Assembly: GCF_000717245.1 (NCBI RefSeq)
Contig: NZ_JNYQ01000015.1
Span: forward strand, 62,001 to 126,000
Direction of reading: 5' to 3'
Source: Kitasatospora papulosa
GTDB taxonomy: Bacteria > Actinomycetota > Actinomycetes > Streptomycetales > Streptomycetaceae
Length of the DNA stretch: 64,000 nucleotides
Made by a program: the position numbers and the translations under genes. Below are positions 43,001 through 51,400 of the stretch, piece by piece (within the stretch, counting starts at the first letter, position 1; each line of letters begins with the position of its first letter). The notes beneath the pieces were generated by a model that saw nothing but the letters and a program-made list of their open reading frames with translations, was not told the DNA's origin and did no database searches.

Positions 43001-45487
43001 CACGCCGAGGTCCACAACCTCTACGGGCCCACCGAGACGACGATCGACGCGACCGCCCACCACCACCACCACCACGCCGGGGACGCCGACGCCTCCGCGG
43101 GTGAGGGGACCGTGCCGCTGGGACGCCCGGTCGACAACACCCGCGCCCATGTCCTGGACGCCGGACTGCGGCCCGTACCGCCGGGCGCCACCGGCGAGCT
43201 CTACGTCGCGGGCGACGGCCTCGCACGCGGCTACCTGGGACGCCCCGGCCTGACCGCCGGGCGGTTCGTCGCCGACCCGTACGGCCCGGCCGGGAGCCGC
43301 ATGTACCGCACCGGCGACCTCGTCCGGCGGGACGCCTACGGCCTGCTCACCTATGTCTCCCGCGCCGACGACCAGGTCAAGCTGCACGGCTTCCGTATCG
43401 AACTCGGCGAGGTCGAGGCCGCCCTCACCTCCCTCGACGGGATCGCCGCCGCCTGCGCCCTCGTCCGGGAGGACCGGCCCGGCGAGCGGCGACTGGTCGC
43501 CTACACCGTCGCCGACCGGCGCGACGGGGCCACGGACCTCACCGACGCCGACCTGCGCGCCCGGCTCACGGCACTCCTGCCGCCCTACATGGTTCCCGCC
43601 GTCCACGTGCCGCTCGACGCCCTGCCGCTGCTGCCCAACGGCAAGACCGACCGGCATGCCCTGCCCGCACCCGAGCGCCCCGCGGCCACCCGGCCGGGAG
43701 GCCGGCCGCGCACCGCACGGGAAAGCGTCCTGTGCGACGTGTTCACCTCCGTGCTGCGCACCCCGGCCGTCCGCACCGACGACGACTTCTTCGCGCTCGG
43801 CGGTGACAGCATCCTCTCCATCCAGCTCGTCAGCCGGGTCCGCGAGGCCGGCCTCGGCGTCACCCCGCGCGACGTCTTCGTCCACCGCACGCCCGAGGCC
43901 ATTGCGGCCGTCGCCACCGAGCTCGGCCGGGCGGCCGCCGTCCCGGCCGGGCAGGGCACCGGACAGATGCCCCTGACTCCCATCGCCGCCTGGTTCCTGG
44001 AACGGCCGGGCACCACCGACGGCTACAACCAGTCCGGGGTGCTGCGCACGCCCGCGGGCGCCGACGCGGAATCCCTCGTGGCCGCCCTGCAACTCGTGCT
44101 GGACCACCACGACACGCTCCGGCTCCGCGTCCTCCGCCCGGCCGACGGCGCCCCTCTCCTGGAAGCGCTGCCGCCCGGCTCCGTGAGCGCCCGGGACCGG
44201 TTCACCCGCGTCGACGTCGCCGGACTCGACGCCGACGCGGTGCGCGCCGCCGTCACCGAGGCGGGCGAACAGGCCCGCAGACGGCTGAGGCCCGCGCGCG
44301 GAGAGGTCGTCGAGGCCGTCTGGTGCGACGCCGGGCCCCGGACGCGCGGGAGACTGCTGCTGGTCGTGCACCATCTGGCCGTCGACGCGGTCTCCTGGCG
44401 CATCCTCGCCGCCGATCTGGCCGCCGCCTGGCGGGCCGTCACCGAGGTCCCCCGCACCCCCGGGACGCCGGCGCTGCCCGCACCCACCACCTCCTACCGG
44501 GAGTGGGCGCGGCTCCTCGCCACCCAGGCGCACGAGGCCGCACGCGAGGCGGAACTCCCGCTGTGGCAAGGGGTGCTGAGCACCCCCGACCCCCAGCTCG
44601 GGTACCGGCCGCTCGATCCCGACCGGGACACCGCCGACCGCACCCGCACCCTCACCACCCACCTGCCCGCCACCTGGACGAACCCCCTGCTCACCACGGT
44701 CCCCGCCGCCTTCCACGCCGGGGTGGAGGACGTCCTGCTCACGGGCCTCGCCCTCGCCGTCTGCTCCTGGCGCGCCGAACGCGCGGCCGCCGCCGGCGGG
44801 GCACGGCCCGCCGGCACCGCGGTCCTCCTCGACCTGGAGGGGCACGGCCGTGAGCAGCTGGCCGAACACCTCGACCTCTCCCGTACGGTCGGCTGGTTCA
44901 CCAGCCTCTACCCGGTCCGGCTCGACCCCGGACCCGTCGACGCCCGCGACCCCGGACGCTTCGACGCCGCACTGGTCGAGCGCGCACTCAAACGCGTCAA
45001 GGAACAGCTGCGCGCCCTTCCCGACCACGGTGTCGGCTACGGCCTGCTGCGCCGTCTCAACCCGGCCACCCGCGCCGGGCTGGCTCCCGGGCCCGACCCG
45101 CAGATCGGGTTCAACTACCTGGGCCGGTACGCCTCCCCGCAGGATTCCGTGAGCGGGGGCGCCGACTGGGACGTGCTGCTCGACGCGGGCGGCCCGCGCG
45201 CACAGGACCCCGACATGCCCGTCCACCACGTCCTCGACATCAACGCGCACACCGAGGACCTGCCGGACGGCCCCCGGCTGGTGATCCGCTGGACCTGGCC
45301 CAGCGACCTCCTCAAGGAGGAGGACGTGGAGGCCCTGGCCGAGGCGTTCACACGGGCGCTGCGCGCCACGGCCGAACACGCCGACCGGCCCGACGCGGGC
45401 GGCTGGACGCCGTCCGACCTTCCCCTGGTCTCGCTCGACCAGGCCCAGATCGACCGACTGCAGAACAGGTGGGGTGGACGCAAGTGA
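31025..45487 (+). CDS. nonribosomal peptide synthetase, four modules: Cs-A-T-C-A-T-C-A-T-C-A-T-E
   Basis: 4820 residues. Domains in order: starter-type condensation (HHIAVDG about 149); A1 (about 500-990) and T1 (Ser1040); LCL C2 (HHVVADG 1229); A2 and T2 (Ser2124); LCL C3 (HHIAGDG 2307); A3 and T3 (Ser3191); LCL C4 (3374); A4 and T4 (Ser4262 in LGGDSI, the form seen before epimerases); terminal epimerization domain (HHLAVDAVSWRIL 4449, TVGWFT). Hand-aligned ten-residue pockets: A1 DAF?AGVTFK, A3 DAF?CGVTFK (Val/Ile-like); A2 DAWSLGLVDK, A4 DAWSLGLIDK (nearest Gln). It builds an acyl-tetrapeptide with D residue 4. ATG at 31025 follows AAAGGTG. The stop overlaps the next NRPS start (GTGA). Confidence 0.92.
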   Translation: MHEIRSIPTGVVPDELLELTAAQQGVWYGQLVDPGSPKYNIGECFQIHGDLDEELFAAALARALALCDSLNLEFVVRGETVRQRVVHRPAADTGRIRAVDLSATDDPVAAAERYMADDMSTVDRLDAPRHHFALLRLGPRLHYWYVRFHHIAVDGLGGAVFGRAVAELYGRAARGEDLAEAELPAAAPLRDLVADEAAYLGSDRYEADRAYWTGRFADLADAAATDAAGADAAGEAHARGGTALVRRRTDAPAPAGSEVRMHTGETLPVAVLDALRGLAAGHRTSWTAALVGAVAAYVARVGGAQDVTVGLASNGRHGGLRHIVGMTSNILPLRLRVTADMTVGALVRAAADEMRGALRHRRFSREQLARELNMTDGASHLTDVVVNIMGYDYDLDFAGSPAPSRVLSIGPVGDVSLFVSERGESQGPLIGFDANAELYDPEDVRLLQQAVLSFLTTLAEADAGTLLRDLPFVDAAAAEALLAQGRGAALPAGGTAPVSLPEAFGAQARLTPDAPAVVDGAAALTYRELAGTADELSTLLAHSGIGAEDAVGVLVGRSAAVVTTTVGVVGAGAAYVPMDPAWPAERLDRVAGVAGVRALVVDEAAAALPWTERAAATLPVTVVDALGRVVGHAPPPARTLPPVLRGDRLAYVMFTSGSTGLPKGVGVTHADVLALAADSAWSDGVCDAVLLHSAYVFDASTFEIWAPLLNGGRVVVAPAGAVDAPALEDAVSRLGVTALFLTTALFNVVAEADPAAFAGLRLVAAGGEAATPDLMQQVAAAAPGTRVLHVYGPTETTTFATRHEVVAGVPGVPPIGRALDGMRLHVLDGSLSMVPPGVVGELYVGGRGVARGYQGRPALTATRFVADPYAAGGGRMYRTGDLVRWTARGDIEYVGRADGQVKLRGFRIEPAEIENTLLADPDVRAACVLVREDIPGDRSLVAYLATAPGTRPDEAALARRVGRTLPAYMVPSAFVLLDALPLNANGKVDRRALPAPRAATATGRAPRTAYEEVLAGLFADVLGVESVGIDDNFFSLGGHSLLATRLTGRVRAALGAELAMRTLFDHPTVAALASALDTTATARPALTPRRRPEAVPLSYAQQRLWFLNRAEGPGDTYTVPLVLELEGPLDTDALRGALADVVARHESLRTVFAEHDGTARQEILDASVAATLVPLVTEDCPSGVDADVWAEETVRRLSAVPFDLSGDVGVRAHLLRPGPDRHVLLLVLHHVVADGWSLAPLSRDLGAAYRARSAGADTPEWPALRVQYADYALWQRDMLGADEDPDSLAARQLAFWREALRGAPDLLDLPLDRPRPAVAGHRGDAVPFDLPAPAHAALTRLARTAGCTPFMVLQAALAVTLHAHGAGTDIPLGAAVAGRTDEALDDLVGFFVNTVVLRADLSGNPTFRELLRRVAEFDIAAFSNGDIPFERVVEALNPERSGDHHPLFQTMLVLQNQDRAELGLPGITVTDRSRHTGVSKFDLTFSLTELTDDGIPDEQGSKREAAGIGGYLEYDTDLFDAGTARALCARLARVLTLAVADPDRTIGDLDPLAPGERDLVLRQGRGAERPLPVRSAPEAVREWAARTPHAVAVRDAHTSLTYAELDARADALAHALRERGASREDRVALAAPPSVDTVVAMLAVLRSGAAYLPVDPQYPPARIRHMLDDARPVLLLTTADVRASLPDCDVPWLALDDPGAGLPGAAVPVAHTPHPADPAYVIYTSGSTGRPKGVVVAHSALANHMAWMTGHLAVTPEDRVLARTSTSFDASVWEIWLPLMNGAEVCVLPQEANREPGTLVSWMNRFGVTLAQFVPSHLALVLTEAAHAAPPPGLRAVLCGGEPLPRSLADDVAGLWRAEVHNLYGPTETTVDATAHRAVPRGADGHEDTRTPSESVPIGLPVDTMRAYVLDPRLRPVPPGVTGELYLSGPNLARGYLDRPGTTAARFVADPFATSGARMYRTGDLVRWNRHGLLDYVARADDQVKLRGFRIELGEVEAALLARPGVTAARAVIREDTPGHRTLVAYAVTGGPDPRPADLRDALAASLPHYMVPGAVVVLDELPLLPNGKVDRRALPEPGADAGVPAGTGTRTVQEDLLAGIFSDVLDRPVAGPHDSFFDLGGHSLLAMRVVSRVRAVLGAEIAVRTLFEHPTVAGLARALRTPGPTRPPVVRAERRPDPMPLSPAQQRLWFLNRLEGPGSAYNIPLVLELEGTLDTAALGSALHDVVRRHEALRTLFPERDGVPHQLILPADTVAIPLPAVATAPGDLEEAVLAAVREPFDVLTDLPLRALLLRPAPEHHVLVLVLHHIAGDGWSLAPLARHLGDAYRARVEGRRPEPAAAAPLQYADYTLWQHETLGDGEAPHSVLRQQLDHWHTALDGLPGLIDLPLDRPRPATTDPRGAVHTFDVPPPVYGGLLRLARESGSSLFMVLQAALATLLHRHGAGDDIPLGSPVAGRTDEALEDLVGFFVNTLVLRTDLTGNPTFSELLVRVREFDLAAYAHQDVPFERLVESLNPVRARNHHPLFQTMLVLQNQETARPDLPGLLVEDRLVHNGLSKFDLTFAFTEERGGAEGAGGGRLTAGIEYATALFDRSTAETLATRLVRLLEQVAADPGRPVAAYGLMAADEHARVTHWGTGRRLPADPDATLPDLFSAQALRTPDAVAVTAGGATLTYAELDGISDDLAHALAGLGVGPESGVGVLLARSPAVVSVSLGTVRASGAYVPLDARWPEERLDQAAGVADVRVLVVDEDASASPWVTDTARRTPVVVVDRLGRVLRGGPGRPARPAPVPGPGALAYVMFTSGSTGLPKGVGVTHADVAALTADSAWEGGAGDAVLMHSAYVFDASTFEIWAPLLNGGRIVVAPDGVLEAGALGDAVREDGVSAVFLTTALFNVIAETDPGAFAGLRLVCAGGELASPDAMQRIAGAAPGVRVLHVYGPTETTTFATRHDVAADLPSGPPPIGRPLDGMRLYVLDGSLGQVPPGVVGELYLAGRGVARGYTGLPGLTATRFVADPFDAAGGRMYRTGDLVRWTDDGQIAYVSRADGQVKLRGYRIELGEIEGVLACCEGVADSFAVVREDTPGDRRLVAYVVPADGARPEPGDLAGAVGRSLPAYMVPSAFVLLEALPLTVNGKVDRRALPAPGHSAPAGGRPARTVREEILCGLFADVLGLDAAGADDDFFALGGHSLLATRLVARIRSALGAEVQVKALFEHPTPAALAAVLDGAAAARTPLERAPHRPDPMPLSFAQQRLWFLNRLEGPSATYNVPLVLRLRGPLDAEALESALADVVGRHESLRTVFPETDGVSRQLVLDADGADLDLTPRVTPADRLDEVLAAEVAHAFDVGTDIPVRARLVRLEAEDHVLVLLVHHIAGDGWSLAPLARDLGTAYRARAEGVEPPWTELAVQYADYTLWQRALLGDEDDPAGQAARQLDFWRTALAGAPDVLDLPYDHPRPAVTAHRGDAFAFPVDADTHRALAGLARARGCSLFMVLQAALSVLLSRHGAGEDIPLGTAVAGRTDEALDDLVGFFVNTLVLRTDLSGDPSFVEVLDRVREFDLAAYAHQDVPFERLVDALDPVRAQNHHPLFQTMLVLQNHADAVIDLPGLTVTEQPVHTGISKFDLTFTFTEKHDGTGGAAGLDGVLEFSTELFGPATAHALADRLTRLLASLAADPGLRVHAVDVLDAAERRDLERAAHGRVRPTAARTVPDAFRAQCARTPAAVAVLDGTHRLTFAELDALSDDLAHHLWSRGIGRGDLVALALEGTTDQVVAMLAVAKSGAAYLPLDLEYPEARVAHMIEDARPALLLTHGTARTAAHDGAVPCLALDDRAAWSTGCAGPPAAVPDPHDAAYVIYTSGSTGRPKGVVATHAALTNHMAWMADHLGLTDDDRVLARTSPSFDASVWETWLTLLHGGSTCLVPPALNHDPAGLLARMRDAGTTVAQFVPSHLAVVLTETGADEAPTTLRAVLCGGEPLTRTLAERVGRAWHAEVHNLYGPTETTIDATAHHHHHHAGDADASAGEGTVPLGRPVDNTRAHVLDAGLRPVPPGATGELYVAGDGLARGYLGRPGLTAGRFVADPYGPAGSRMYRTGDLVRRDAYGLLTYVSRADDQVKLHGFRIELGEVEAALTSLDGIAAACALVREDRPGERRLVAYTVADRRDGATDLTDADLRARLTALLPPYMVPAVHVPLDALPLLPNGKTDRHALPAPERPAATRPGGRPRTARESVLCDVFTSVLRTPAVRTDDDFFALGGDSILSIQLVSRVREAGLGVTPRDVFVHRTPEAIAAVATELGRAAAVPAGQGTGQMPLTPIAAWFLERPGTTDGYNQSGVLRTPAGADAESLVAALQLVLDHHDTLRLRVLRPADGAPLLEALPPGSVSARDRFTRVDVAGLDADAVRAAVTEAGEQARRRLRPARGEVVEAVWCDAGPRTRGRLLLVVHHLAVDAVSWRILAADLAAAWRAVTEVPRTPGTPALPAPTTSYREWARLLATQAHEAAREAELPLWQGVLSTPDPQLGYRPLDPDRDTADRTRTLTTHLPATWTNPLLTTVPAAFHAGVEDVLLTGLALAVCSWRAERAAAAGGARPAGTAVLLDLEGHGREQLAEHLDLSRTVGWFTSLYPVRLDPGPVDARDPGRFDAALVERALKRVKEQLRALPDHGVGYGLLRRLNPATRAGLAPGPDPQIGFNYLGRYASPQDSVSGGADWDVLLDAGGPRAQDPDMPVHHVLDINAHTEDLPDGPRLVIRWTWPSDLLKEEDVEALAEAFTRALRATAEHADRPDAGGWTPSDLPLVSLDQAQIDRLQNRWGGRK

Positions 45488-48400
45488 CCGGGTTCCGACT
45501 GGAAGACGTACTGCCGCTGACACCGCTACAGGCGGGCATGCTGTTCCACGCGCTGTACGACTCCCGCGCCGTGGACGTCTACACCGCACAGTTCGTCTTC
45601 GAACTCGAAGGCCCCGTCGGCGTCCCCGCCCTGCGGGCCGCCGTCGGCGGGCTGCTGCGGCGGCACGCCAACCTGCGGGTCGGGTTCCTCCACGAGGACC
45701 TGGACGAGCCCGTGCAGGCCGTCGCCGCGGAGGTGCCGGTGCCGCTGGAGGAGCTGGACCTGACCGGTGGGGACGCCCCGGGGACGGTCGAGGACCGCCT
45801 CGCCGCGTTCCTCGCCGCCGACCGCACCCGCCGGTTCGACCTCGCCACGCCGCCGCTGATGCGGTTCACCCTGGTGCGCACCGCACCCGACCGGCACCGT
45901 CTCGTCATGACGAGCCATCACATCCTGCTGGACGGATGGTCGATGCCCCTGCTGGTGCGCGAGCTCTTCGAGCTGTACGCACACCACGGCGACGACAGCA
46001 CCCTGCCCCGCGTCGCTCCCTACCGGACCTATCTCGCCTGGCTGGCCCAGCAGGACAGGGCCGCGGCCCTGGACGTCTGGCGCACCGCACTGGCCGGGAT
46101 CGAGGCACCGACCCTGCTCGCCGGCCGGGGCGGGACCGACGTGCCGGCCCCCGGCGAGCTGCCCGGCACACTCGTGCTCGAACTCGACGCGGCCACGACA
46201 CACCGGCTGCGTGAGACGGCCCGCGACCACCGGCTCACCCTCAACACCCTGGTGCAGGGCGCCTGGGGCCTGCTGCTCGCACACCTCACCGGGCGCCCCG
46301 ACGTCGTCTTCGGCACCACCGTCTCCGGGCGCCCGCCGGAGATCCCCGGCATCGAGTCGATGGTCGGGCTCTTCATCAACACCGTCCCGGTGCGGCTCCG
46401 CCCGGAGCCCGGCGAGACCCTGGCGACGCTCCTGACCCGGCTCCAGGAGGAACAGGGCCGGCTCCTCGGCAGCCAGTACGTGGGGCTGACCGAGATACGC
46501 GGCGTCACGGACCTGCCCGAACTCTTCGACACGCTCGCCGTGTTCGAGAACTACCCGATGGACGCCGAGGCCCTGCGCACCGCGCAGCAGGCGCTGCCCG
46601 GCCTCTCCGTGACCGGATTCAGCGGCACGGACGCGGCGCACTACCCGCTCACCCTCACCATCGCCCCCGGCGACACCTTGAAGATCACCTTCGGCTACCG
46701 GGCCGCTGTGCTCGACCGGGCCGAGGTGGCCCGCACGGTCGCGCGTACGCGGCGCCTGCTGACGGCGATGGCGCAGGGACTCGGCCTGCGCGCCGACAGC
46801 GTTCCCGTACTCCTGGACGGCGAGCGCGAGGCACTGCTCTCGCTGGGCGAGGGTGCCGGACTCCCGCACACGACCGCCGGGACGAGCATCCCGGACGCCG
46901 TGGCCCGGCACGCCGCCCGGCACCCCGACGCGGTGGCCGTGGCCGGCGTCGGTGAACAGCTCACCTACGCGGGGCTCCGCGACCTCGCGGAGGAGACGGC
47001 CGGCGCCCTGACCGGGCTCGGCACCGGTGCGGAGGACGGTGTCGGCATCCTCCTGGGCCGCTCGGCCGCCACTGTCACCGCGTCCCTGGCGGCCCTGCGC
47101 GCGGGCGCCGCCTATGTGCCGCTCGACCCGCGCTGGCCCGCCGAACGGCTCGCCCGTGTGGCCGAGGTGGCCGGCCTGCGCGCACTGATCGTCGACGGGA
47201 CCACCCGCACCCACCCCTGGGCCGCGGGACTGGGCCCCGAGGTGGCCGTACTGACCGTCGACGCGTCGGGCCGCGTCGTGCACGGAGGGCCGGCCGCCCC
47301 CGGAGCCCTCCCCGCCGTCACGGGCGGCGCCCGGCTCGCCTACGTGATGTTCACCTCCGGCTCCACCGGCCTGCCGAAGGGCGTCGGCGTCACCCACGCC
47401 GACATCGCCGCGCTCGCCGCCGACCGGACCTGGGGCGACGGCGCGGCCGACGCGGTGCTGATGCACTCGGCGTACGTCTTCGACGCCTCCACCTTCGAGA
47501 TCTGGGCACCCCTCCTCAACGGCGGCCGCGTCGTCGTCGCCCCCGAGGGCGTCCTCCAGCCCGCCGCGCTCCGCGAGCTCGTCGCACGCGACGGCGTGAC
47601 GGCGGCCTTCCTGACGACGGCCCTCTTCAACGTCGTCGCCGAGACCGACCCCGGCGCCCTCGGCCTGCTCCGGCTGGTCGCCTCCGGAGGGGAGAGCGCC
47701 GCGCCCGGCCTCCTCCAGAGCCTCGCCGCCGCGTACCCCGGAACCGCCTTCCTCAACGTCTACGGGCCCACCGAGACCACCACGTTCGCCACGCGCCACC
47801 GCGTCCGCCCCGGCGCCCCGGACGGCGTGCCCCCGATCGGCCTGCCGCTGGACGGCGCGCGGGCCTACGTCCTGGACACGGCGCTGCGGCCCGTTCCGGC
47901 CGGCGCCGAGGGAGAGCTGTACGTCGCAGGACCGGGAGTCGCCCGCGGCTACCTGGGGCGCCCCGGCCCGACCGCCACCCGTTTCGTCGCCGACCCGTTC
48001 TCCGGCGCCGGGGCCCGCATGTACCGCACCGGGGACCTCGTACGCCGGGACCCCGACGGCACCCTGCACCACGTCGCCCGGTCCGACCAGCAGATCAAGC
48101 TGCGCGGCCACCGCATCGAGCCGGCCGAGATCGAGGCCGTGCTCCGCAGCGACGACTCCGTACGCGCCGCGTGCGTCGTGGTCCGCGAGGACCTGCCCGG
48201 CGACCGCACCCTGACCGCGTACGTCGTCCCCGCCCCCGGGCACACCCCGGACCCCGACCTGCTCGCCTCGTACGTCGGCCGCCGACTGCCCGCGTACATG
48301 GTGCCCGCCACCGTCCAGTGCCTCGACGCGCTGCCCCTGACCGCCAACGGCAAACTCGACCGGTCCGCCCTGCCCGCGCCCGCCACCGCGCCGGCCACGG

Positions 48401-51400
48401 GAAACCGCGCGCCCCGCACGGCCCACGAGGAGATCCTCGCCGGGCTGTTCGCCGACGTCCTGGGCGTCGAACGCGTCGGGATCGACGACAGCTTCTTCGC
48501 CCTGGGCGGCCACTCCCTGCTCGCCACCCGCCTCGTCGGCCGCGTCCGTACCGCGCTGGACACCGAGACCGAGATCCGCACCCTCTTCGAGAACCCCACC
48601 GTCGCCACGCTCGCCGGCGTCCTGCGCGACGCGGACCGTCCCGCCCGACCGGCCCTCGTGCCCCAGGAGCGTCCCACCCTGCTCCCGCTGTCCTCCGCGC
48701 AGCAGCGCCTCTGGTTCCTCCACCGTCTCGAAGGCCCCTCCGCCACCTACAACATCCCCTTCGCCCTGCGCCTCGACGGGCCGCTGGACGCCGAAGCCCT
48801 GCGCCGGGCCCTCCACGACGTCGTCGGCCGGCACGCAGCACTGCGCACCGTCTTCCCCGAGCACGACAGCAGACCGCACCAGAGGATCACCGCCCCGGCC
48901 GACGTCCGCCTCCCGCTCGCCGCGGAAGCCGTCGACGAGGACCGCCTGTCCGCCCGGATCACGGCCGCCGTGACCGCGCCGATCGACATCGAGCACCAAC
49001 TGCCCCTCCGGGCCACCCTGCTGCGCCTGGACGCCACCGCACACGTCCTGGTCCTCGTGATCCACCACATCGCCGCCGACGGCTCCTCCCTGGCCCCCTT
49101 CGCCCGTGACCTCGGTGCCGCCTACCGCGCCCGCGTCCACTCCGGCGCGCCGGAGTGGACGGACCTTCCCGTCGACTACGCCGACCACACCCTCTGGCAA
49201 CGCCGCCTGCTCGGCGACGAGCACGACCCCGACAGCCTGCTCGCACGGCAACTCGACCACTGGAAGGCCGCGTTGGACGGCATGCCGGAGATGATCGAGC
49301 TGCCCTGGGACCGGTCGCGTCCCGCCGTGCCCCGGCACACCGGCGCCACCCACGACTTCGCGCTCGACCCCGCCACCGCCCGGCAGGTCACGGACCTGGC
49401 CCGGGCCCGCGGCTGCAGCGTCTTCATGGTGCTCCAGGCGGCACTGTCGGCTGTCCTCTCCCGGCACGGCGCGGGTGACGACATACCCCTGGGCACGGCC
49501 GTCGCCGGACGCACCGACGAGGCGGCCGCGGACCTCGTCGGCTTCTTCGTCAACACGCTCGTGCTGCGCACGGACCTGACCGGCGACCCCACGTTCCTCG
49601 AACTGCTCGACCGGGTGAAGGAGTTCGACCTCTCCGCGTACGCGCACCAGGACGTTCCCTTCGAGCGGCTGGTGGAGCTGCTCAACCCCGCGCGCTCGCA
49701 GAACCACCACCCGCTCTTCCAGACCATGCTCATCCTCCAGAACCACACCCCCGCCGCCCCGGTCGACCTGCCCGGCATCACCGCCCGGGGCATCCCGGTC
49801 GACCCCGGTGTCAGCAAGTTCGACCTGTCGTTCACCTTCACCGAGACCTACGACGACGACGGTGCGCCCCACGGCATGCGGGCCTCCGTCGACTACGCGA
49901 CGGAACTCTTCGACGCGTCCACGGTCCGCGGCCTCGCCGGACGCCTCGTCCTGCTGCTCACCGCCGCCACCGCCGACCCGGACCGCCCCCTGAGCACGTA
50001 CGACGTGTTCACCGCCGCCGAGCGCGCCCGCCTGACGGCCTGGGGCACGGGGCCCGTCGACGACGGGCCCGGATCGACCGTCCCCGCCCTCTTCGAGCAG
50101 TGGGCCCGGCGCACCCCGGACGCCCCCGCCGTCCGCGACGCCGGGACCACCCTCACCTACGGAGAGCTCGACCGCCGCGCCGACGCCCTCGCCCGCCGGC
50201 TGGCGGCGCGCGGCATCGGCCCCGAGGACCGGGTGGCGGTCGCCCTGCCCCGCACCGCCGAACTCGTCGTGGCCCTGCTCGGCATCCTCAAGGCCGGGGC
50301 GGCGTACGTCCCCCTCGACCCGGACTACCCCGCCCGGCGCCTTTCCTACATGCTCGACGACTCCCGCCCGCGCCTGCTCCTCACCACGCCCGCCGTCCGC
50401 AGCCGGCTGCCGCAGACCCCGGTGCCCTGCCTGTACGCCGGTGACCACACGGACTCCGCACCGACGGCCGGGCCGGCCGCCGGGCCCGTCCCGGCCCTGC
50501 TCCCCGCCCACCCCGCGTACGTCATCTACACCTCCGGCTCCACCGGCCGTCCCAAGGGCGTCGTGGTCACCCACCGGGGTGCCGGCGCCATGGCCAGGAC
50601 CCAGCGCGAACGGCTGCGCGTCACCCCGGGCAGCCGTGTGCTGCACGCGGCGTCGGTCAGCTTCGACGCCGCGTTCTGGGAACTGTGCATGGGGCTCCTC
50701 TCCGGGGCCTGCCTGGAGATCGACGAACGCGAGGCCCTGATGCCCGGCCCCGCTCTCGCCGGCCTGGTCCGCGAGCGGGGCGTCACCCACCTCACCCTGC
50801 CGCCCGCCGCGCTCGCCGTGATGCCGCCGGACTCACTGCCCGCCGGTACGACGCTGGTCCTCGCCGGTGAGGCGTGCACACCGGCCCTGGTGCACGCCTG
50901 GGCGGCCGACCGGTTCCTCGTCAACGCCTACGGCCCGACCGAGACCACCGTCTGCGCGACGATGAGCACCTTCCAGCACGCGGACGGACCGCTCGCCCCC
51001 GACCGCACCGTGCCCATCGGCGTCCCCGTCGACGGCACCCGCGTGCACGTCCTGGACGACAGGCTGCGTCCGGTGCCCCCGGGCGTCACCGGCGAACTCT
51101 ACGTCGCCGGCGGGGGAGTGGCCCGCGGCTACCACGGCCGGGCCGCGCTGACCGCGTCCCGCTTCGTGGCCGACCCCTTCGGCGGAGGCGGCGGCAGGAT
51201 GTACCGCACCGGTGACCTGGTGCGCTGGACGGCCGACGGGCAACTCGTCTACGTCTCCCGCGTCGACGACCAGGTCAAGCTCCGGGGCTTCCGCATCGAG
51301 CTCGGTGAGATCGAGGCCGCGCTCACCGCGATGCCGGGCGTCGCCGCGGCCTGCGCCGTCGTCCGCGAGGACCGTCCCGGCGACCGGCGGCTGGTCGCCT

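Noticed and set aside
43058..43075. His6 run considered as vector or tag contamination
   Set aside because: It lies within a continuous, conserved A domain with no cloning sequence around it.
45526..50790. Minus-strand frame of 1754 codons opposite the second NRPS
   Set aside because: Same shadow effect; no recognisable domain, and it covers conserved NRPS motifs on the other strand.
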